Below, in pieces: positions 27,018-34,744 of a stretch of 64,000 bases of DNA. The notes below the pieces were generated by a model. The model saw only the letters and a list, made by a program, of their open reading frames with translations, made no database searches and was not told the origin of the DNA. Made by a program: the position numbers and the translations under genes. Position 1 is the stretch's first letter. Each line of letters opens with the position of its first letter. The stretch comes from Pontimicrobium aquaticum (GTDB lineage Bacteria; Bacteroidota; Bacteroidia; Flavobacteriales; Flavobacteriaceae): NCBI RefSeq assembly GCF_005047595.1, contig NZ_SUPL01000004.1, positions 62,001-126,000 of the forward strand, given 5' to 3'.

Positions 27018-27542
27018 ATGAGTATATTAAACGTATTTAATAACAAAGATTCTAAAACTTATATGAATCCAGAATATCCTATTTATGATATAAAAATAAA
27101 TAGTTTACAAGGTAAACCAGTACATTTTTCTGATTTTAAAGGCAAATACATTTTATTTGTTAATGTAGCTTCAAAATGTGGCTTTACACCTCAATATAAA
27201 GAGCTTCAAAAACTTCATGATACTTATAAAAATAAGCTTTTGGTTATTGGTGTACCCTGTAACCAGTTTGGAAGTCAAGAACCTGGAAGCGCTTTTGAAA
27301 TTCAAGAATTTTGTGAAGTGAATTATGGTGTTAATTTCTTAATTACAGAAAAAATTGATGTAAAAGGGAGCGCACAGCATCCACTATATAAATGGCTAAC
27401 CGATAAAAGTTTAAATGGTTTTAAAAGTTCATCTGTTAAATGGAATTTTCAAAAATACCTTGTGAATCCTAAAGGTAATCTGGTTGACTATTTTTACTCA
27501 ACAACAAAACCTTTAAGCAAAAAAATAACGAAATATCTATAA
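27018..27542 (+). CDS. Glutathione peroxidase-like thiol peroxidase
   Basis: A 174-residue peroxidase of the GPx family. The peroxidatic site is NVASKCGFTPQY (Cys54, a cysteine rather than selenocysteine). Other conserved parts are PCNQFGSQEPG, FCEVNYGVNF and the WNFQKYLV strand carrying the catalytic Trp and Asn. Bacterial enzymes of this type usually use thioredoxin to reduce H2O2 or lipid hydroperoxides. It sits 5 bases after the SDR gene and 2 bases before a small Lacal_2735 gene, in an operon that ends in photolyase, consistent with a response to oxidative or light stress. Confidence 0.95.
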   Translation: MSILNVFNNKDSKTYMNPEYPIYDIKINSLQGKPVHFSDFKGKYILFVNVASKCGFTPQYKELQKLHDTYKNKLLVIGVPCNQFGSQEPGSAFEIQEFCEVNYGVNFLITEKIDVKGSAQHPLYKWLTDKSLNGFKSSSVKWNFQKYLVNPKGNLVDYFYSTTKPLSKKITKYL

Positions 27543-27544
27543 TT

Positions 27545-27715
27545 ATGTTTGGACTTTTTAGATCGAAATCAAAACTGGACACTTTACAAAAACAGTATGA
27601 AAAACTAATGAGCGAATGGCATAAGCTATCTTCTATTGATAGAGCTAAGAGTGATGAAAAATATGCTGAAGCTCAGAAAATACTGGACCAAATAGACGTT
27701 TTAAAACAAAAATAG
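27545..27715 (+). CDS. Small Lacal_2735-type protein (56 aa)
   Basis: A 56-codon frame from ATG 27545 to TAG 27715. It reads MFGLFRSKSKLDTLQKQYEK, then helical heptads (LMSEWHKLSSIDRAKSDEKY and AEAQKILDQIDVLKQK), all soluble. The MFGLF start and KYAEAQKIL core match the Lacal_2735 family of short coiled-coil proteins found across flavobacteria; the function is unknown. The stop codon abuts the tspO start at 27716, so it is firmly in the operon. Confidence 0.75.
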   Translation: MFGLFRSKSKLDTLQKQYEKLMSEWHKLSSIDRAKSDEKYAEAQKILDQIDVLKQK

Positions 27716-28180
27716 ATGAAATTTTACCAGCTTATAATTTTATTTTTAATCATAAACTTTGGAGGTTTATACATTGGTAATTTACTAATGAACAATGGTC
27801 CAACCTCTAGTTGGTACATGAGTCAAAATCTAGCGCCTTGGACACCTCCAGGTTGGGTGTTTGGTGTTGCATGGGCAACCACTATGGTGTGTTTTTCCAT
27901 CTACTTAGCATATCTCTTCAATTGGCAAAATTCGAAATTTTTATGGTTGCTATTCGCGTTTCAAGTCGTGTTAAATGTGAGTTGGAATTACATATTTTTC
28001 AATCAGCATATGACCCTTTTTGCATTAATAATTATTGTTTTATTGCTAATTGTAATTCTGTATTACTTCTTAACATTTAGAGCAGAGTCTTTACAAACAA
28101 TAAGATTTCTATTACTGCCTTACATTCTCTGGCTTTGTATTGCCATATCTTTAAACTTATACGTTGTTATTCATAACTAG
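27716..28180 (+). CDS. tspO: TspO/MBR tryptophan-rich membrane protein
   Basis: A 154-residue membrane protein with five predicted helices, the fold of TspO (translocator protein). Tryptophan- and proline-rich stretches such as APWTPPGWVFGVAWATTM and NVSWNYIFFNQHM are diagnostic. TspO binds porphyrins and can photo-oxidise them, and in some bacteria acts in light- and stress-regulated control. Here it is one gene upstream of an SRPBCC protein and two upstream of photolyase, and it is part of the same transcript by spacing. Confidence 0.93.
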   Translation: MKFYQLIILFLIINFGGLYIGNLLMNNGPTSSWYMSQNLAPWTPPGWVFGVAWATTMVCFSIYLAYLFNWQNSKFLWLLFAFQVVLNVSWNYIFFNQHMTLFALIIIVLLLIVILYYFLTFRAESLQTIRFLLLPYILWLCIAISLNLYVVIHN

Positions 28181-28645
28181 ATGAAACTTTATCAATTACA
28201 TAAAAAACAAAATCTTCCAATCTCAATAGATGAAGCTTGGGAGTTTTTATCGAGTCCTGCTAATTTAAAAACCATAACACCAGATTATATGAGTTTTGAT
28301 ATTCTTTCAGGAGCAGAAAGGCCAATGTATCCAGGACAGATCATTCAATACATTGTCACACCAGTTTTAGGGATTAAAACTAAATGGGTAACCGAAATTA
28401 CTCATGTCATGGACAAGCAATATTTTGTTGACGAACAACGCTTTGGACCATATGCATTATGGCATCATAAACATTTTATAAAAGAAATTGAAGGTGGTGT
28501 TGAAATGGAGGATATTATAGATTATAAAGTACCTTTCGGGTTTTTAGGGCAATTAGTACAACCCATATTAGTGAAGCCAAAATTGGAAGAAATTTTTGCA
28601 TACCGAACCAAAAAACTAGAAGAACTTTTTGGTACATATAAATGA
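28181..28645 (+). CDS. SRPBCC/START-like ligand-binding protein
   Basis: A 154-residue protein of the SRPBCC (START/Bet v1) fold. The start KKQNLPISIDEAWEFLSSP resembles polyketide cyclase and DUF-type members, and MEDIIDYKVPFGFLGQLVQP follows the long helix of the pocket. It probably binds a hydrophobic ligand; no catalytic site is seen. The gene begins at the base after tspO ends, and its last 4 bases overlap the photolyase start (ATGA), which indicates coupled translation. Confidence 0.85.
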   Translation: MKLYQLHKKQNLPISIDEAWEFLSSPANLKTITPDYMSFDILSGAERPMYPGQIIQYIVTPVLGIKTKWVTEITHVMDKQYFVDEQRFGPYALWHHKHFIKEIEGGVEMEDIIDYKVPFGFLGQLVQPILVKPKLEEIFAYRTKKLEELFGTYK

Positions 28646-29952
28646 AAGACACTATAAACATATTCTGGTTTAGGCGCGATTTGCGCTTAGAAGATAATGT
28701 TGGACTTTTCCATGCATTAAATACTAAACACAATGTTTTGCCAATATTCATCTTTGATAAAAATATTCTAGAATCACTTCCTAAGGATGATGCACGTGTC
28801 ACTTTTATACACAAAACTTTAAGTGATATTAATGACACATTAAAAGAGAAATTTGAAAGTTCCTTAGCTATTTTTCATAATAAACCTTTAGAAGTTTTCA
28901 AACAGTTAGCTACCAACTACGTTATTGACACCGTATTTACCAATCACGATTATGAGCCTTATGCAATAAGGCGAGATAACGATGTGAAAGCTTTTTTAGA
29001 AACAAAAAATATAGATTTTAAAAGCTATAAAGACCAAGTCATTTTTGAAACCAATGACGTTGTTAAAGATGATGGCACACCTTACAAAGTATATACACCA
29101 TATTCCAAAAAGTGGCTTGAGACTCTTAAAAATAATTCGATTAAAAATTTTAATTCTGATGAACTTTTATCAAATCTAGTAAGTGATACAAATCTTCCCT
29201 TTTTATCATTAGATGCTATAGGTTTTAAAACCTCAAAACAAACCATTGAACCTTATCATGTATCCGAAGCAATTATTAATCATTACGAAGCCACGAGAAA
29301 CTTTCCATCGAAAAAAGGCACCTCAAAATTGGGTCCTCATCTGCGCTTTGGAACGGTTAGCGTTAGAGAAATGGTACAAAAAGCTTTAAAGAGTCATAAT
29401 AACACTTTTTTGAAAGAACTCATTTGGCGTGAGTTTTTTATGCAAATATTATGGCATTTTCCGCATACCATTACTAAAAGCTTCAAACCACAATACGATG
29501 CTATACAATGGCGAAATAATAAAGAAGAATTTAAAGCTTGGTGCGAAGGAAAAACAGGTTATCCGTTAGTGGATGCTGGAATGCGTGAGCTGAACGAAAC
29601 AGGTTTTATGCACAATCGTGTACGCATGCTAGTTAGTAGTTTTTTATGCAAACATTTATTGATTGATTGGCGCTTAGGTGAAGCTTATTTTGCTGAAAAA
29701 TTACACGATTACGAAATGTCTAGCAATATTGGTAATTGGCAATGGATCGCAGGTTGTGGAGTTGATGCAGCACCTTATTTTAGGATTTTTAATCCTACTA
29801 CTCAAATTCAGAAATTTGATAAAGACCATACTTACATTAAACAATGGGTGCCAGAATATCAAGAACTTACATATACCCAACCCATTGTTGAACATAAATT
29901 TGCTAGAGAACGCTGCTTAAAGACTTATAAAGAAGCTTTAGATCAATTCTAA
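28642..29952 (+). CDS. phrB: Deoxyribodipyrimidine photolyase (cryptochrome/photolyase family)
   Basis: A 436-residue flavoprotein of the class I photolyase family, which splits cyclobutane pyrimidine dimers with blue light. The N-terminal antenna domain starts FWFRRDLRLEDNVGLFHAL. The FAD domain contains TSKLGPHLRFGTVSVREM, HNRVRMLVSSFLCKHLLIDW and the WQWIAGCGVDAAPYFRIFNP stretch near the C-terminus. A folate-type antenna would link to folE upstream; this is inference. It shares 4 bases with the SRPBCC gene and closes the core of the stress operon. Confidence 0.95.
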   Translation: MKDTINIFWFRRDLRLEDNVGLFHALNTKHNVLPIFIFDKNILESLPKDDARVTFIHKTLSDINDTLKEKFESSLAIFHNKPLEVFKQLATNYVIDTVFTNHDYEPYAIRRDNDVKAFLETKNIDFKSYKDQVIFETNDVVKDDGTPYKVYTPYSKKWLETLKNNSIKNFNSDELLSNLVSDTNLPFLSLDAIGFKTSKQTIEPYHVSEAIINHYEATRNFPSKKGTSKLGPHLRFGTVSVREMVQKALKSHNNTFLKELIWREFFMQILWHFPHTITKSFKPQYDAIQWRNNKEEFKAWCEGKTGYPLVDAGMRELNETGFMHNRVRMLVSSFLCKHLLIDWRLGEAYFAEKLHDYEMSSNIGNWQWIAGCGVDAAPYFRIFNPTTQIQKFDKDHTYIKQWVPEYQELTYTQPIVEHKFARERCLKTYKEALDQF

Positions 29953-30019
29953 GACACTATTTGTAAATAGTATCCTAACTTTTTGCTAAATTTAAGTCTA
30001 ACATAAAACTATTGTAAAC

Positions 30020-30379
30020 ATGACAACACAAGAAGTAGCAAACAAATGGGCAGAAATGTGCAGAAAAGGTGAGAATTTAGAATGCATAGAACAACTCTAT
30101 GCAGATGATGTTACAAGTAAAGAGATGCCTGGATTTCCTGAAGCAATAGTTACTGGAAAGAACAATGTAATGAACAAAAGCAAAATATGGCTAGATAATG
30201 TAGAAGAGTTTCATAAAGGAGGGATTAGCAATCCTGTTGTTGCTGGTAATCATTTTACTGCTAAAATGGATTATGATGTCACTTTTAAAGAAAAAGGACG
30301 AATGCAAATGGAAGAAGTTGGTGTCTTTGAAGTTAAAGACGGAAAAATTATAAACGAGCAATTTTTCTATGATATGTAA
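30020..30379 (+). CDS. NTF2-like/SnoaL-like protein
   Basis: A 119-residue single-domain protein of the NTF2-like (SnoaL/DUF) fold: a helix with KWAEMCRKGENLECIEQLYA, then beta strands including FTAKMDYDVTFK and MQMEEVGVFEVKDGKIINEQFFYDM. Such proteins are small hydrolases, isomerases or ligand binders; no specific activity can be assigned. It lies 67 bases after the photolyase and has its own terminator, so it may have an extra promoter or be the last gene of the block. Confidence 0.82.
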   Translation: MTTQEVANKWAEMCRKGENLECIEQLYADDVTSKEMPGFPEAIVTGKNNVMNKSKIWLDNVEEFHKGGISNPVVAGNHFTAKMDYDVTFKEKGRMQMEEVGVFEVKDGKIINEQFFYDM

Positions 30380-30390
30380 TACCTATTAAT

Positions 30391-30421
30391 AAAAAAGCTC
30401 CTAATTATAGGAGTTTTTTTT
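30391..30421 (+). terminator. Rho-independent terminator after the stress cluster
   Basis: A stem with CTCCTA and TAGGAG around ATTA, flanked by an A-run upstream and eight T residues downstream. It closes the NTF2-like gene and separates the cluster from the coiled-coil gene. Confidence 0.88.
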
Positions 30422-30504
30422 CGTTTATAACATGTTGAAAAATAAACACTTAATTATCGTCTCTCAGAGTTTTTATTTTTGTATTATTGAGTATAATTAA
30501 GAAC

Positions 30505-31749
30505 ATGGCTAAACAAAAAACCCTAAAACAAAGTAGGCAAGAAGCCGAATTATTGGTTTCGGAATTAGAAAAAGAAATTGCTAAAGTAAAAAAAGCTATC
30601 AAAATCGGTCTAACAGATTTAAATAGTGCAAAAGAAGTAAAAAGAGACTTTAACAAACTAATCCCACAAATAAATAATATTTCTACTAAAGTTGAAAATT
30701 CACTTTCTAGTTTTAAAACTGATAGAGATAGACTCAAAAGACTGCTTAGAACTGTAGATAAATTTTATGAAAACAAATACCTTCCTTTACATAATAAAAT
30801 AAATAATAAAGAAACTGGTTTAAGTAAGACTATAGTAAAAGGAAGACAAATAGAAAGACAGTTTAATAATTTAAAACTTAGCCACCAGAAGCAGGTTACG
30901 GAAATTAAAAAATTAGTCACAGAATCAAGACAAAAAAACAATGAATTAAAAAGAATTGAAGCTAAGCTACGTACAATAAATAGTAGTATTCTTGATACTG
31001 AAAAAACAGTAAATGAAAAAAGAAAAATTATTACTGAAGCAGACGTTGTTATTGAAGCTTCAAAAAATAAGATACTAAAGTATGAGAAAGATATTCAAGA
31101 AAAAGCAAATCTAATAAATCAAGTTCATAAAAAATCTGAAGAAGCATTTGAAGATATAACAAGTTGGCATGAAGAAGCTAGTACTACTCTTAAAAAAATA
31201 AAAAATATTTACCAAATAGCTGGTAATACTGGGTTAGGCGGAGAATTTGATAAAAAACGAACAGTTTTAAGAAGTGAATTACAAAAGTGGGAAAAGCACA
31301 TATTCTATTCTACATTATTACTACTCCTAATTATATTAGGCTTATTTCTACTTCAACTAATGATTGTAGAATGGGAAATGAGTAACTTAAAATTTGACGC
31401 AAACTTTTTTGTTAGGTTTTTAATTACATCACCTTTAATTTTTTATATCATTTTTGCCGCAAAAGAATATAATAAAACTAAGTCTCTACTTGAAAAATAC
31501 TCTTTTAAAACGGCAATAGCACTATCTATTGATGCACACATAAACTTATTAACTGGAATTGAAGAATTCAAAACCAATGAAAATAGTGTAGATAGAATTA
31601 TGGACTTTGTTATGAGTGGGTTTAATAAACTATACAATGAACCATATACTGATGAAAGTTATCGTATGAAGTTAAAAATGGCTAAAACTGAGCTCGAATT
31701 AGATAAAAAGATTTTAACTTATATAGACAAAATAAAAAATGAAAGATAG
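30505..31749 (+). CDS. Large coiled-coil membrane protein of unknown function
   Basis: A 414-residue protein, starting at ATG 30505 (MAKQKTLK; an upstream TTG at 30487 would add six residues). Residues 5-250 are highly charged and helical with long coiled-coil runs (for example ELEKEIAKVKKAIKIGLTDL). Two hydrophobic segments follow, HIFYSTLLLLLIILGLFLLQ (about 270-290) and FFVRFLITSPLIFYIIFA (about 312-330), then a soluble tail. No family is recognised. It is isolated by terminator and convergent murA, 5 bases from murA's end. Base use seems like the neighbours. Confidence 0.7.
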   Translation: MAKQKTLKQSRQEAELLVSELEKEIAKVKKAIKIGLTDLNSAKEVKRDFNKLIPQINNISTKVENSLSSFKTDRDRLKRLLRTVDKFYENKYLPLHNKINNKETGLSKTIVKGRQIERQFNNLKLSHQKQVTEIKKLVTESRQKNNELKRIEAKLRTINSSILDTEKTVNEKRKIITEADVVIEASKNKILKYEKDIQEKANLINQVHKKSEEAFEDITSWHEEASTTLKKIKNIYQIAGNTGLGGEFDKKRTVLRSELQKWEKHIFYSTLLLLLIILGLFLLQLMIVEWEMSNLKFDANFFVRFLITSPLIFYIIFAAKEYNKTKSLLEKYSFKTAIALSIDAHINLLTGIEEFKTNENSVDRIMDFVMSGFNKLYNEPYTDESYRMKLKMAKTELELDKKILTYIDKIKNER

Positions 31750-31754
31750 TTAGT

Positions 31755-33062
31755 TTATATCCTTTCAATTTTAGCGCCAATAGCTCTTAAGCGTTCATCA
31801 ATGCGTTCATAACCACGGTCTATTTGCTCAATATTATGTATTGTAGATGTTCCTTTTGCTGATAAAGCAGCAATTAACAATGAAATACCTGCTCTAATAT
31901 CAGGTGAGGTCATAGTTGTTGCTTTTAAACTAGACTTGAAGTCATGACCAATAACATTTGCCCTATGAGGATCACATAAAATAATTTTTGCTCCCATATC
32001 GATTAGCTTATCTACAAAGAACAAACGACTTTCAAACATTTTTTGATGTATTAGAACACTTCCTCTTGCTTGTGTAGCAACCACTAAAACAATGCTTAAT
32101 AAATCTGGCGTAAATCCAGGCCAAGGCGCATCACTTACGGTTAAAATAGAACCGTCAATATAACTTTGTATTTCGTAACCATCAGTATGCGCAGGAATAT
32201 GAATATCGTCTCCTTGTCGCTCTACAATAATTCCTAATTTTCTAAATACATTAGGTATCAACCCTAAATCATCCCAGCTTACATTTTTAATAGTAAGTTC
32301 GCTTTTGGTCATTGCTGCTAAGCCAATCCAACTACCAATTTCAATCATATCTGGAAGCATGGTGTGTTCTGTACCTCCTAAACTATCAACACCTTCAATA
32401 ATCAACATATTAGAACCAACACCAGAGATTTTAGCTCCCATTCTATTTAGCATCTTACAAAGCTGTTGCAAGTAAGGTTCACAGGCTGCGTTATAAATAG
32501 TAGTCGTACCTTCCGCCAAAACCGCAGCCATGACAATATTTGCAGTTCCAGTTACAGAGGCTTCATCTAAAAGCATATAAGTCCCTTTTAATTTATCTGC
32601 TTCTACACCATAAAAATGTTCTTCACGATTATATCTAAAATTAGCTCCAAGATTAATAAATCCTTGAAAATGGGTATCTAATCTACGTCTGCCAATTTTA
32701 TCTCCTCCAGGTTTAGGTATAAATCCTTGGCCAAATCGTGCTAATAATGGTCCAACAATCATGATAGAGCCTCGTAAACCGCGACCATCAATTTTAAATT
32801 GCTCTGTTTTTAAATATGGTAAATTAATCTCATCAGCTTGAAAAGTGTATGAACCATGAGCTAATTTATTGACTTTAACACCTAATTTCTCTAAAAGCTT
32901 AATAAGTTTGTTAACATCAACAATATCTGGAATATTATGAATGGTTACTTTTTCTGGAGTTAAAAGAACTGCACATAAAATTTGAAGTGCTTCATTTTTT
33001 GCGCCTTGTGGTTGTATTTCTCCTTTTAACTGGTGACCACCTTCAATTTTAAATGTACTCAT
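31755..33062 (-). CDS. murA: UDP-N-acetylglucosamine 1-carboxyvinyltransferase (MurA)
   Basis: A 435-residue enzyme that transfers enolpyruvate from phosphoenolpyruvate to UDP-GlcNAc, the first committed step of peptidoglycan synthesis. The EPT fold is clear (PQGAKNEALQILCAVLLTPE at the start). The active-site loop reads PKPGGDKIGRRRLDTH, in which Asp121 replaces the cysteine (Cys115 of E. coli) that fosfomycin alkylates; this predicts fosfomycin resistance. The gene is followed after 6 bases by the DUF4290 gene reading in the same direction upstream, so both may form one unit. Confidence 0.96.
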   Translation of the reverse strand: MSTFKIEGGHQLKGEIQPQGAKNEALQILCAVLLTPEKVTIHNIPDIVDVNKLIKLLEKLGVKVNKLAHGSYTFQADEINLPYLKTEQFKIDGRGLRGSIMIVGPLLARFGQGFIPKPGGDKIGRRRLDTHFQGFINLGANFRYNREEHFYGVEADKLKGTYMLLDEASVTGTANIVMAAVLAEGTTTIYNAACEPYLQQLCKMLNRMGAKISGVGSNMLIIEGVDSLGGTEHTMLPDMIEIGSWIGLAAMTKSELTIKNVSWDDLGLIPNVFRKLGIIVERQGDDIHIPAHTDGYEIQSYIDGSILTVSDAPWPGFTPDLLSIVLVVATQARGSVLIHQKMFESRLFFVDKLIDMGAKIILCDPHRANVIGHDFKSSLKATTMTSPDIRAGISLLIAALSAKGTSTIHNIEQIDRGYERIDERLRAIGAKIERI

Positions 33063-33068
33063 TTAGTA

Positions 33069-33704
33069 TTAATAGCGTTTACGACCTCGGTTGTGTTTTT
33101 TATTTGATGGTTTCTTGTTGGAATACTTCTTTTTAGAACGCATTAAACTTGTAGAATCGCTTAAATCTTCTTCGCTTCTTCGTAAGTCAATTTCCCCATT
33201 AGATAACTCAAAAAGGTGATCGAAAATCACGACATCCTCAACCGTGTCTTTATTCCAATTCAAGAAACATTTTTTCATGTGGTTGGCAATTGTATATAGC
33301 AGTGCTTCTTTCATTTCTCCTTCTTCCCATGTATTAGCAACATCAATCATTGTTTTAATATTATTTCCGTAGAAACGATATTTTGGATGGTTTTGAGGGT
33401 ATTTTAAAGGTTCAGGTCGTGCTTCTAGTACTTCTCGTGAAGGCTTTTCGAAAGGAGAATCGGCATCTAATTCAAAATCAGCCATAATAAATAATTGATC
33501 CCAAAGTTTATGCTGAAAATCGGGAACATCACGTAAATGAGGCTGTAAATTTCCCATTACCGCAATAATAGCATTTGCTAGTTTGTTACGCTCTTCTTTA
33601 GTTTCTCTTGATTTAGCATAATTTACCATTTTTTGAATATGGCGTCCATACTCTGGTATTATTAAATGCTCGCGTTCTGTGTTGTACTCTAATTGATCTA
33701 TCAA
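33069..33704 (-). CDS. DUF4290 domain-containing protein
   Basis: A 211-residue soluble protein. The DUF4290 domain covers residues 1-180 (LEYNTEREHLIIPEYGRHIQ, YAKSRETKEERNKLANAII, DFQHKLWDQLFIMADF). The tail is very basic with Lys/Arg/Ser repeats (KKYSNKKPSNKKHNRGRKRY), like a nucleic-acid-binding extension. The family is restricted to Bacteroidota and has no known function. It lies 6 bases upstream of murA on the minus strand, which is conserved in the phylum. Confidence 0.9.
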   Translation of the reverse strand: MIDQLEYNTEREHLIIPEYGRHIQKMVNYAKSRETKEERNKLANAIIAVMGNLQPHLRDVPDFQHKLWDQLFIMADFELDADSPFEKPSREVLEARPEPLKYPQNHPKYRFYGNNIKTMIDVANTWEEGEMKEALLYTIANHMKKCFLNWNKDTVEDVVIFDHLFELSNGEIDLRRSEEDLSDSTSLMRSKKKYSNKKPSNKKHNRGRKRY

Positions 33705-33819
33705 AATTATTGTTATATGTATGTAGAATTAATAAGTTACTACGAAGTTTACTATGGTGCCAAAATACAAAAAAAATAAGCAATAGCTTAAGCTATTAAG
33801 TAATTTTCGAAGTAAAAAT

Positions 33820-34110
33820 TTATAACGAAATTACTCCTTCAACATTGTGTGTTACTTCTATATACTTAGAAATAACCGCATCTGGATCTTTCATTACCAC
33901 ATTAATTGAAATACTTGTATATTTTCCGTTTTTAGATTCTATGGTATGTATTACTGCTCCTGTATTATCAAAAATGGCTTCTACTTCAGCTATTTTTTCT
34001 ATTTCAGACTTCACAATAAACTTATATAAATACTCCGAAGGCCATTCAGTTGTTTCTAAAAGCTGAGTCTTTAATTTTTTATAAAATTCTTCTGGATTTG
34101 GTACACTCAT
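33820..34110 (-). CDS. DUF493 family protein
   Basis: A 96-residue protein of the YbeD/DUF493 family, with a ferredoxin-like beta-alpha-beta fold similar to regulatory ACT domains. Conserved parts are EWPSEYLYKFIVKSEIEK and NGKYTSISINVVMKDPDAVI. In some Bacteria the family is linked to lipoate metabolism genes, but here it is alone. It reads away from an ATPase gene, which starts about 90 bases off on the other strand, with a promoter region between. Confidence 0.9.
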   Translation of the reverse strand: MSVPNPEEFYKKLKTQLLETTEWPSEYLYKFIVKSEIEKIAEVEAIFDNTGAVIHTIESKNGKYTSISINVVMKDPDAVISKYIEVTHNVEGVISL

Positions 34111-34201
34111 ATCCTTTTTTTTAAGCGTGACAAATATACACTTTTAAATATTTTTTATTTCTGTATTTAATTCCGATTTTTACTGAGAAAATCAAAAGAC
34201 T

Positions 34202-34744
34202 TTGGGTATAAAAAAAATTGTCATAACTGGTGGTCCTGGTACTGGTAAAACGTCTATTATTAAGGAATTATTACGTAGAGATTTTGTGTGTCTTGAAGAG
34301 ATTTCGAGACAAGTTATTTTAGATGCTCAAAAACAAGGTATTGAGCAATTGTTTTTAACGAAGCCTTTATTGTTTAGTGATATGCTTTTAGAGGGAAGAA
34401 AAAAACAGTTTTTTGAAGCCGATGCATATACCTGCAAACTCACCTTTTTAGACAGAGGCATACCTGATGTAGTTGCATATATGGACTATTTAGGAACAAA
34501 TTATCCTGAACGTTTTGTTGAAGCTTGCAAAAATTATTCTTACGATCATGTGTTTATCTTAGCGCCTTGGCAACAAATTTATGTAAGTGATAATGAGCGT
34601 TATGAAAATTTTGACCAAGCAGTAAAGATTCACGACCATTTAGTAAATGCTTATACTGAATATGGTTACGACCTTCACGATGTACCATTTGGCTCTGTTG
34701 AGAGTCGTGCAGATTTTATTTTAAATATTGTGGATAATTTATAG
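34202..34744 (+). CDS. P-loop ATPase of the NadR/AAA_28 type
   Basis: A 180-residue protein with a Walker A motif, GGPGTGKTSIIKELL (residues 9-23), and the acidic Walker B-type FLDRGIPDVVAYMD. It belongs to the AAA_28/nicotinamide riboside kinase-like group of small nucleotide-dependent kinases or ATPases; the substrate is unknown. The start codon must be TTG at 34202, because no ATG or GTG stands in frame before the conserved IVITGGPGTGK. Its stop overlaps the GTG start of recQ by one base, so translation is coupled. Confidence 0.82.
   Translation: MGIKKIVITGGPGTGKTSIIKELLRRDFVCLEEISRQVILDAQKQGIEQLFLTKPLLFSDMLLEGRKKQFFEADAYTCKLTFLDRGIPDVVAYMDYLGTNYPERFVEACKNYSYDHVFILAPWQQIYVSDNERYENFDQAVKIHDHLVNAYTEYGYDLHDVPFGSVESRADFILNIVDNL

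Noticed and set aside
34202-34204. ATG or GTG start for the small ATPase
   Set aside because: None is in frame before the P-loop; the TTG gives the only complete fold.
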